A stretch of DNA of 49,151 nucleotides from the NCBI GenBank assembly GCA_001632435.1, contig KV424055.1, positions 1-49,151 on the forward strand, in the 5' to 3' direction. The notes below the pieces were generated by a model. That model searched no databases. It was not told where the DNA came from and saw only the letters and a program-made list of their open reading frames with translations. This document shows, one piece after another, positions 41,940 to 49,151 of the stretch; position 1 is the stretch's first letter, and each line of letters opens with the position of its first letter. This DNA comes from Calocera cornea HHB12733. Its lineage: Eukaryota > Basidiomycota > Dacrymycetes > Dacrymycetales > Dacrymycetaceae. Position numbers and translations under genes: made by a program.

Positions 41940-44579
41940 TTATGCGTGACCATTGGTATGAGGCGCAGCTGCGTTGCGCGCGTTGCTGTTCATGAGAGGG
42001 GTATCAAGGAGCCAGGAAGCGTGCACGGCGGACACTCCGCGAGCGTAGACAGCTGATGTTATCAACTGAAAGAAGAAATCAATATGAGCTGAAGCATGAT
42101 TGAGCGCATATACGCACAAGTTCGTCGAATATGACAGCCGCCGGCTTCCGGTCCACCAAGCTGGAGCTCGGATGGATCTTCAACACTTGTTGCATCCCAA
42201 TTTGCCGATAAGTGCCATCGGGCGCCTTGAGCGCGCTTTTCCGGAAGAGTCCATCCAACAGACACTTGAGCACTGGTTCGGCATCGTCCCCGCACGAAAC
42301 TTTCCAATCGATGCCTTCGCGCTCGCAGTTACCCCGAAGTTGTGCGCGAATCGTTGAGGCCTCGTTAAGCGCCTTTTCGCTGAGGTAGTGGACTCTGCAC
42401 CACTCGCGGGCTGCACGCCGGCTGCCGGTGTTTGCAGGGGCGCCGTTCGCCATGGTGGATTCGGCGTTATGGTTGCCGGTGAGGACATCCTCATAGGACC
42501 GAAAGATGTTCAACAGCGTGAGGTGATCGCCGTCCCGATGTTGAAACTTCTTCCTTGCATCAGCGGCAGCTTCCCTCGTATCGGCATTGTCGACGAAAAG
42601 CTTGGCTGTGCTTGTTAACAGGGACACTATGTCGAGTATCTCGGCTGTACATGCCCGTGCCTGCGATGATATCACGACAAGTGACAGTGCCGGTTCAAGC
42701 GGGAAAGAGGCCAGTCTTCGCCCAAGTTGCGTAAGCCGGCCCTGCGAGTCCAGCGCCTGAAGTGCATACAGCGTAATCAAGCTCCCTCGGATGGAATCAT
42801 CAAGCGGCCGATCCATATAGTCAAACTTCATCGGATCCTCGCCTAGGCACTTGAGATCCAATATTGCCGAGTTCAGATCACATCGCTGTATCTCGGGTGT
42901 TGGAGCGTTCGCGAGTTGGCTGTAGCTCTGCTCCGTATACAAGCGGAAGCAAGTTCCTGGCGCTTCGCGACCTGCGCGACCTGATCGCTGCTGAGCGCTG
43001 GACTTGGATATGGGCTTGATCAACAGTTCATCCAGCCCGCTTCCACCATGTCGGGTGTGATACGACCTCTCCTTGCACAGGCCAGTGTCGATCACATACC
43101 GGATGCCGGGAATAGTGATCGACGTCTCGGCGATATTTGTCGCTAGCACGACCTTTCGTGCGCCAGGCGGAGGAGGATCGAAGATCTTCTTTTGCTGGTC
43201 TGGAGGAAGAGCACCGTACAGAGGCAGGACGAGCACCTTCTGTTTGGTAGGCGGAAGTTGCGGGACGTACCCTCGTATGGATTTGGCCAAGGACTCGATA
43301 TCGTCTTGTCCTATATGCGGGGTCAGGATATGAACATCATCAACAAGAAAGGGCTAGACGCACCTGGTAAGAAGACGAGCACATCCCCCGGCGGCTGCCC
43401 GATGTGTACTTGCAAGAACGTCCTCAGTGCCGCATCTTGAAAATCCTCCACAGGCGCCTTCGAATGGCAGATCTGCACCGGATGCTGCCTCCCGCTGATA
43501 TACAGCACCGGGCACTTCCCGAAGAACTGGCTAAACCGCTCCGCATCGAGCGTCGCGCTCATGACGACGACCTTGAGTGGCTTTAACCTCTTCCCGTCCT
43601 TGTCCCGCTTCTCGCCCGTGTTCCGCTCCCGCTGTATGCGCTTCAGGCTCCCGAGAAGCATGTCCGTCCGCAGCGTCCGCTCGTGCGCCTCGTCCACGAC
43701 CACCACGCTATACCTGTCTAGCACGTTGTCGAGCAGCAGCTCGCGCACCAGCATCCCGTCCGTGCAGAACTTGATCCGCGTGTGCCGCGAGGTGCGCTCG
43801 TCGAACCGCACGTTGTAGCCCACGATTTCGCCGAGGGGGGCGCCTTGCTCGAGCGCGACACGGGCCGCGAGCGAGATGGCGGCGACTCGGCGTGGCTGCG
43901 TCACGGCGATGATGCCGTCTCTTGCCAAACCGGCTTCGAAGAGGAATTGAGGCAGCTCTGAGCGTCATGATCAGTAAGCTTCCCATATACGGTCGACAGA
44001 TTGGGACGTACGAGTAGTCTTCCCACTCCCAGTCTCTCCCAACAAAACGACCGTATTGTTGTTCTTCACCGCATTCACGAGCGCCTCCTTCCCCGTCCAA
44101 ATGGGCAGTCTCATCCGATGAATCTTGAGCTCATTGGCCGCTCCATTCAGCCCCATCCGCCCATTCACGCCGTTCACGCCATTCACCACACCAGCCCCAT
44201 TGGTTTTCCGCCTCTTCTTCACCGATGGCCCATTGACATTAGCGGTCGAGCCCTCCCCGTCGTCCTCGGAGTCTGAGTGCATGTATGCGGCCCTCGGCCG
44301 CACCAGCCCATTGGTGCTTGTCGACCCATTTGTGCTATTAACGTGCCCATTAGAACGCGGAGTGGGCGCATGCCGGTTCGCCTGCGGCGTAGGAGGAGCA
44401 GGTCGGCTCGGTGTGCGGCTTACAGATGTATGCGGGCCGTTGATGACGCCGTTTGCAGCTGTGTTCCTGTCAGACTTGGCGCTTCGCAGATAGTCAGAGC
44501 GCTCACTGATGATTCTCGGCGTGTATGTAGGCCGCGGAGTGGACGGCCCTTGCCGGCCGGGCGTCGGTGGTCGTGACAT
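41940..44579 (-). CDS. DEAH-box RNA helicase, DHX33/Dhr2-like
   Basis: Four minus-strand exons: 44579-44012, 43957-43364, 43310-42118 and 42065-41940. Total 2,481 nt, 826 aa. The first ~155 residues are a disordered Pro/Asn/Gly-rich tail (VVNGVNGVNGRMG). Helicase motifs are in order: I GETGSGKTT, Ia TQPRRVAA, II DEAH (VVVDEAHERT), III SATLDA, IV/V LATNIAETS and VI QRSGRAGR. The winged-helix/ratchet and OB-fold regions follow (GRRLASFPLEPALS, KFQHRDGDHLTLLNIF, IHPSSSL). The last exon supplies the OB-fold end (ITSAVYARGVSAVHASWLL); it is easily missed because the preceding frame runs 13 more codons before a stop. Organisation and block similarity fit the DHX33/Dhr2 branch, acting in ribosome biogenesis, better than spliceosomal Prp proteins. 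An ATG at 44594 would add five residues. Confidence 0.88.
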
Positions 44580-45009
44580 GCCGCTCGAGAGCAACGACGA
44601 TGACTACCGTTGGGCCCGTCTGCAGCAGCGGCGCTCAGGGCACAAAACAGGGCCAAAACTGAGTCCGCCTCCTCGCCTCCTTCACGTGATTCTCTGGCCA
44701 TTCGCCACCTTTTAATCATGTCACACAGCGCCCATTGTGTGAGGTTGTGACTTTTTTGTAACTTCTTTGTTAATTCTATCCGTACACTAGGGGTTACATA
44801 TGGACACGCAAGGCGGGTGATCGTCCGAATTAGGATGAATCGTCTGTGGGGTATATCAGATGAGGTATCATAGAGGGCACGATATAAGAACCCTGGGCGG
44901 GCCAAGCTTGGCCGCGCCGCGAAAAGCCTGACCGACCGCGCGTGACGCCGCGGGGCGGGCAGCTTCAGGCCGAGGCCGAGAAAATGCGCGCAGGTGCTGA
45001 GCCGCACCG
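44580..45009. other. intergenic, helicase promoter side
   Basis: No supported gene. Contains AT-rich sequence around 44740-44790. Confidence 0.45.
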
Positions 45010-45363
45010 TTACGCACTGTCGGGATTGCATATGCGCATCGGACGCCGCGGTCTTTGTCGGCGCATGGGTGCCGCGGTGGGACTTGCAGGCGAAGTTGGC
45101 GAGGTAGGGGAGGTTGGGGTAGAGGGAGTAGAGGAGGCTGGCGCAGCGAGTGCGGCCAGTTTCCGTGCGAGCTCCTGGTGGTCCGCAGCGCCGAACAGGC
45201 CGGCGTGCTTGACGTCGGAGTAGGGGTAGGGGGGCGGACTGTCGCTGGGGAGCTTGTAGAACGACGGGCACCGACTGAGGTAGGGAGGGGGAGGTGTGGT
45301 AGTCTGCGAAAATTTGTATGAGCGTCCAATTCCTGAGGGACTATGAGGAAGGCGGCTCACCAT
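45010..45363 (-). CDS. small hypothetical protein with PPPY motifs
   Basis: A possible two-exon minus-strand gene. The ATG at 45363-45361 is directly followed by a GTGAGC donor. A 57-bp intron ends at TTTCGCAG (45304), and exon 45303-45010 encodes 97 residues before TGA. The protein has PPPPYLSRCPSFYKLP and SPPPYPYSDVKHAGLFG, a short helix (DHQELARKLAALAA), then STP/TSP repeats and a basic end. The two PPPY motifs resemble WW-domain ligands. The frame is also open upstream through the intron to 45801, so the start is uncertain. GC-rich DNA gives chance open frames, so confidence is low. Confidence 0.3.
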   Translation of the reverse strand: MVSRLPHSPSGIGRSYKFSQTTTPPPPYLSRCPSFYKLPSDSPPPYPYSDVKHAGLFGAADHQELARKLAALAAPASSTPSTPTSPTSPTSPASPTAAPMRRQRPRRPMRICNPDSA

Positions 45364-45992
45364 TCTGTACCGAGTGCCAGAGCAGGAGTAGTGGCTAGGC
45401 AGGGCGTGGGAGGTATGGGATGACCTCGACGGTGCTGGGGGTGCGGTAGTCGTAGTGGGGGAGTACGATCTGCTGCTGGGGAGGATCGTCCGGCGTAGGC
45501 CGTTCTTAAGTACCACTCTCTGCGCGCTCCGCCGCCCGCGCCCATCCGCGCGGGCGGCACGCCGATGAGGTGTCTGTTTACCACATTGGGCGAGCGTTGC
45601 CGTCCTGCGCGCTGCGGGAGCGCTGGCGGGAAGGGGGCACGCGCCCAGGAACCCGCCCGCGCGTTCCCGCCCAGGACACGTAACCTGCCGCTCGTGAGCG
45701 CCGGCGGGCCGAGTCGAGGGTGCGGCGGAGGCCTTCCCCGCAGGGCGTCTACCCTGAGTTTTCAGTACGCCCAGCCCCGCTGAGTACTGGGCCGGAGGCA
45801 AATCCGGCCGGCCGGCCGGCCCATATAGCCGTTCCGCTCAGTCATAGCCGAGAGTCATATAGCCGTACCCATTAATGATATTCTGCTATTCTTCTCAGGG
45901 CTCAACTTCAATTGGGTGACTGTTCCTCGGGCGCTAAACCTTCTGCCATCGATCGGTCTCTGAAGCTCACTGATATCGTCCTACTTTCGGCA
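45364..45992. other. intergenic before the transposase-like gene
   Basis: Holds a CCGG-rich run (about 45807-45822) and a twice-repeated word CATATAGCCGT (45821 and 45858 area). A good acceptor-like CTTCTCAG ends at 45899, so an upstream exon of the next gene cannot be excluded. Confidence 0.4.
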
Positions 45993-48364
45993 ATGAGTCT
46001 GCTTCAGCTTGCAAAAGATATCTGGCGACTTCGGGAATGCCTCGGCGACCTTTCCTTGCATCATATGGTAACTTTTGTCGGTCTCGGGAGGTGTCTTCAA
46101 AGCCGAATTGCATGGCAAGGCCTCTACACGTTCTTCGACACTGCGCACGCGCCCAATGCACTTCCTGATTTGGTTGTATCCTTCTTCAATACTGCACTTG
46201 GAATCAACACTGCTCAAGTGTCTGCGTTATGGGAAGTGCTTCGCCATGTCATCTGGGCTCCGAGAAAGCCATACCATGCTGTCACGGCACCCTTCATTGA
46301 TGACCTCAGACCTTTCTCTCAGGATGCGCGTCAGCAGGGCTTTGGTATGTACCGTCCCCGTATCCTTGTTCTTCTTCTCATAGCTCATCTTACCTTCAGC
46401 AGCCGAAGACTTCTATCCTCCCACTCGTGTGTGCACCAACGCCAGATGTCCCCATCAGCTCATTACCGGCGGTCCTCGACAACTTCAGGCGCCAGAGAGA
46501 CATCCTGCTGTCCTGTACACACTTGCCCATGGTGCCCTCCATGTATACACGACATCGCTTCGCTGCCTTGCTTGCGGCTCTCGGTACTACCTCAATTACT
46601 GTCGACGTGAAGACGCAGCCGGCAAGGCATGGAGGATCTACTACGACGAGCTGCCTACTATTGTGCAGTCTGAGTCGCACTTCCTCTTTGACATGAAGCT
46701 CTGCGAGCTTTTCAGGGCTCAAACCATACACTCCCAGTACGTCCATTCGTTTGCTTTCTCAAACCTTTCCCCTCCCCCTCCCCCGGCAGCCCAAGCCGCG
46801 GCTCCTCCCCTTCCCACAGCCGCCCGAGCTGCGACTCCTTCCCCTCCCCCAGCAGCCTGAGCTGCACCTCCTTCTCATTCCTCTTACTGATCATCACATC
46901 AGTGCATCCTTCACTTCCATCGCTCGCATTTACAATACTGCGCTTGCATCGTCATCATCGCGTAGCACCAGCAACGTCCCTGTTTCCCCACTTCGCATGG
47001 AGCACATCGTCGACCTCTTCAACTTGGTCTCTCTATTAAAGCATCATGACGAACAACGATCTCGATTGCATCTCCCTGAAGTCGCACGTACACAAGTCGA
47101 ACGATTGGCACCTGCCATGGAGGAGCGTAACCATTTCATCTATCGCAACAACCAAGAGCAATGGGCACACGCCTGCGATACATGTCGCAAGTTCTTTGTT
47201 CGAGATGGTCACGATTGTAAGCTCAATTTCTTGACCCATACTTGACCTCATAGACATTTGCAGACATGTTGTCTGCTGCTGTCACCGACGGGGTGTCGGT
47301 ACGACGGTTTTGCTGTGCCGTGCATAACTGTGCTAAACCACTGGCAACATACCGCTCCAGATTCTGCCCCGAGCATACTGCGATGGAGTCCGTCTGTGTC
47401 GTCAAAGATTGTTCTCGTTCTGTGCGATCTGGGAAACAAACATGCGATATACCCCAACACGCCGAGCTTGAGGAGAAGTACCACGCATCCGGACAGTCTT
47501 TTGCACTGCTTCGAAGGCGACTTCTGCAGACGCAGAACTACCATCGCGGCCACCTTTCCGAGGAGCAACCTGCTACACCGCCGGCTAACCTTCAACCTAC
47601 GGGAAGCCCGCGTGTCGCAGGTGAAACAGTCACAGAAGCCCACGAAGAGGATCCAGAACAAGAACAAGAAGAAGATCAAGAAGAAGATCAAGAAGAAGAA
47701 CAGCCATTTCAGGAGCACCTCGAGCCTATGCCAGACCTCCCCCAAAGTCGACCAAAGGCACGATTTGGAAGGAAGCGTACTCACAATGAGCAGCTCGTTG
47801 TACGACCTTGCGGCATCATCTTGGCGCGAGGTACCTTCTACGGCGCGGAATCCTTAAGCGGAGTAGCCGTAAGTCATGACCGTGTCCGGCTCTCTCAATT
47901 GCAAGCTCACTCTTCCACAGGACTTCCTTGTACGAGTGTTTCCGTGGCGGAAGTCGTTACCGGACGTCCTGTTCTACGACAACAACTGCCAACTGCATCG
48001 TTACATGGCCGATCGACCAACGCTCAAGCGACACTTTGAAGGCACCGCACTTGTTGTGGATGTCTTCCATTTCAAGTGCAAGCATTCAGAGACCGACATT
48101 TACTGCACTACACATTGCAACCCCATGGCGTATCCTCAACTCTTCGATGCTGTCACTCAGACATGGACGTTCAATTCATCGGCATGCGAACAAACAAACG
48201 CTTGGTTGAACAAGTACCGTGGCATTGTTCGTGCCATGTTGCCTGTGCAGTACGAATTCTTCCTTGATGAAGTAATCAAAGCACGCAATCGCTTCTTGGT
48301 CAGTGAACTCCAAAGCAACAATCAGAGACCCCATACTATACCGGCGAGCGCGCTAGTAGACTGA
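45993..48364 (+). CDS. KDZ-type transposase-like protein with CxC5 and CxC6 cysteine clusters
   Basis: Five exons: 45993-46344, 46400-46736, 46903-47216, 47264-47868 and 47921-48364. Total 2,052 nt (683 aa), with no internal stops. The N-terminal helical region (residues 1-118) leads into a cysteine cluster (RVCTNARCPH ... SLRCLACGSRYYLNYC), the CxC5 type. A second cluster (FCCAVHNC, FCPEHTAMESVCVVKDC) is the CxC6 type. Both clusters are known from mushroom KDZ (Kyakuja-Dileera-Zisupton) transposases. A Glu/Gln-rich segment (EDPEQEQEEDQEEDQEEEQ) follows. The C-terminal part has LFYDNNCQLHRYM, FHFKCKHSETDIYC and SSACEQTNAWLNKY, resembling the second half of the KDZ RNase H-like core. I see no clear first catalytic Asp, so activity is doubtful. 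It may be a domesticated or non-autonomous relative. The upstream start is uncertain. Confidence 0.78.
46760..46885 (+). repeat. C-rich ~31-bp minisatellite inside the second intron
   Basis: About three diverged units of the pattern CCCCCAGCAGCCYRAGCTGC followed by RGCTCCTYCCC lie within the 166-bp intron 46737-46902. This intron is about three times longer than the gene's others. The same unit recurs at 48430-48530 and 49055-49151. Confidence 0.7.
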
Positions 48365-48429
48365 TAGTCGATAGGTTGATCTTTTTTATGTTGTTCGATA
48401 GGGTTTGTAATGAATGACATTCCATGAGC

Positions 48430-48530
48430 TGCGGCTCCTCCCCCTCCCCCAGCCGCCCTAGCCACTGCTCCTCCCCCTCTCCCGGCAGCTGGGCCACAGC
48501 CCCTCCCCCTCCCCCGGCCGCCCGTCGTTT
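48430..48530 (+). repeat. C-rich ~31-bp minisatellite, second locus
   Basis: About three units of CTCCCCCAGCCGCCC plus a GCTCCTCCCC-like end, immediately downstream of the transposase-like gene. Confidence 0.7.
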
Positions 48531-48588
48531 CGAGGTTTCGAATAGCCAGCACTGGCTACCGTGGAGCCCCAAGGTTCCCAAATATGCT

Positions 48589-48859
48589 CAGCATATCTGA
48601 CCTCCCTACGCTGAGCGTCTCTGGCGATCTCAGCACAGGCAAGCGAGCATACCTGGCAGCCCATCGTGGAGCATATCCGGTGACCCATCGTGGAGCATAT
48701 CCGGTGACCCGCCGTGGAGCATATCCGGTAACCCGCGGTGGAGCATATTTGGAGACCAGATGTAGAGCATAACTGGCAACCATCAGTCCAGCATATCTGG
48801 CGACCGTAAGCTCAGCATATTTGGGTAAACAAGTTGAGCATATTTGGCGCTCCCATGGG
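48589..48859 (+). repeat. 24-bp tandem repeat array
   Basis: About ten units, each starting (G/C)AGCATAT and followed by a variable C/T-rich CCGGTGACCC-like half. Units at 48645, 48669, 48693, 48717, 48741, 48765 and 48789 are exactly 24 bp apart. The first units and the last are less regular (one 32-bp spacing, one 23-bp unit). The most alike are the three starting 48669-48717. Because 24 is a multiple of three, the array keeps frames open on both strands, but no coding role is indicated. Confidence 0.88.
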
Positions 48860-48993
48860 CAGGATGTTCTGCCCGCCTTGAGCTATGACCAATTCTCTTT
48901 CGAGGAAAAAGCAAGCTCAGCATATTCGAGAACCACAGGTCGACCATGTTTCGCGCTCCTAGAGCCAGGATGTTCGCCTTGCCTTGAGCTATG
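48849..48993 (+). repeat. diverged direct repeat of ~43 bp
   Basis: GGCGCTCCCATGGGCAGGAT...CTTGAGCTATG at about 48848-48890 recurs as CGCGCTCCTAGAGCCAGGAT...CTTGAGCTATG at about 48951-48993. It directly follows the 24-bp array. Confidence 0.65.
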
Positions 48994-49054
48994 TAGACCG
49001 CACTTTCACCGCACTTTCACTGCACTTTGAGGTCCCTCTCCTCCTTGCCCAACA

Positions 49055-49151
49055 GCCTAAGCTGTATCTCGGCCCCCTCCCCCAGCAGCTCGAGCATCGG
49101 CTCCTCCTCCCCCAGCAGCTCAAGCATCGGCTCCTCCTCCCCCAGCAGCTC
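49055..49151 (+). repeat. C-rich 30-bp tandem repeat, third locus, cut by window end
   Basis: At least two nearly identical 30-bp units starting CCCCCAGCAGCTC(G/A)AGCATC, plus a third that begins at the window edge. They are clearly related to the repeats at 46760 and 48430. A CGCACTTTCAC triplication precedes it (about 48999-49027). Confidence 0.8.

Noticed and set aside
48556..48783. Open frames on both strands with eight-residue repeats (e.g. RGAYPVTH)
   Set aside because: They arise because the DNA repeat unit is 24 bp. There is no start context, splice pattern or family match.

Overview
This window is nuclear DNA from a filamentous basidiomycete, most likely a mushroom-forming Agaricomycete. 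The evidence is dense short introns of about 47-60 bp with GT(A/G)xGT donors, orthologues of core eukaryotic genes (SLY1, MON2, OMA1, a DEAH RNA helicase, a PARP2-type polymerase), a large F-box/leucine-rich family, and a KDZ-associated cysteine-cluster transposase-like gene typical of mushroom genomes. No rRNA, convincing tRNA or CRISPR was seen.

Layout. 700-5400: two degraded members of one F-box/LRR family. The first is split by a fragment of a different F-box gene plus a complete but dead Tc1-like transposon. 6560-12540: a BTB/POZ protein gene and an eight-exon PARP gene. 12541-17806: gene-poor, holding a very young element with 360-bp terminal inverted repeats (14350-15905). 17807-23250: an alpha-arrestin, SLY1 and a DUF1275 membrane protein. 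23935-30979: three more copies of the F-box/LRR family, all on the minus strand (one intact, two broken), with a MITE-like element between two of them. 31364-44579: a compact housekeeping block with OMA1, a carbamoylase-like nitrilase, MON2, a Ca3427-like periplasmic-binding-fold protein and a DHX33/Dhr2-like helicase. 45993-49151: a five-exon transposase-like gene with CxC5/CxC6 cysteine clusters, followed by a 24-bp tandem array and a dispersed ~31-bp minisatellite that also lies inside one of its introns.

Main result. Comparing the family copies exposes a gene structure that single-ORF reading misses. Each F-box/LRR copy seems to end at a WWF(K/E) stop, but that stop overlaps a splice donor. 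Four of the five copies have a matching small 3' exon, most encoding a shared (E)HPGxPLPS-like start. Splice junctions for the other multi-exon genes were worked out by hand from frame and consensus, and each complete model gives an integral codon count. No operon-like or pathway-level link joins the housekeeping genes; the accessory story is family expansion and decay by transposons and frameshifts.
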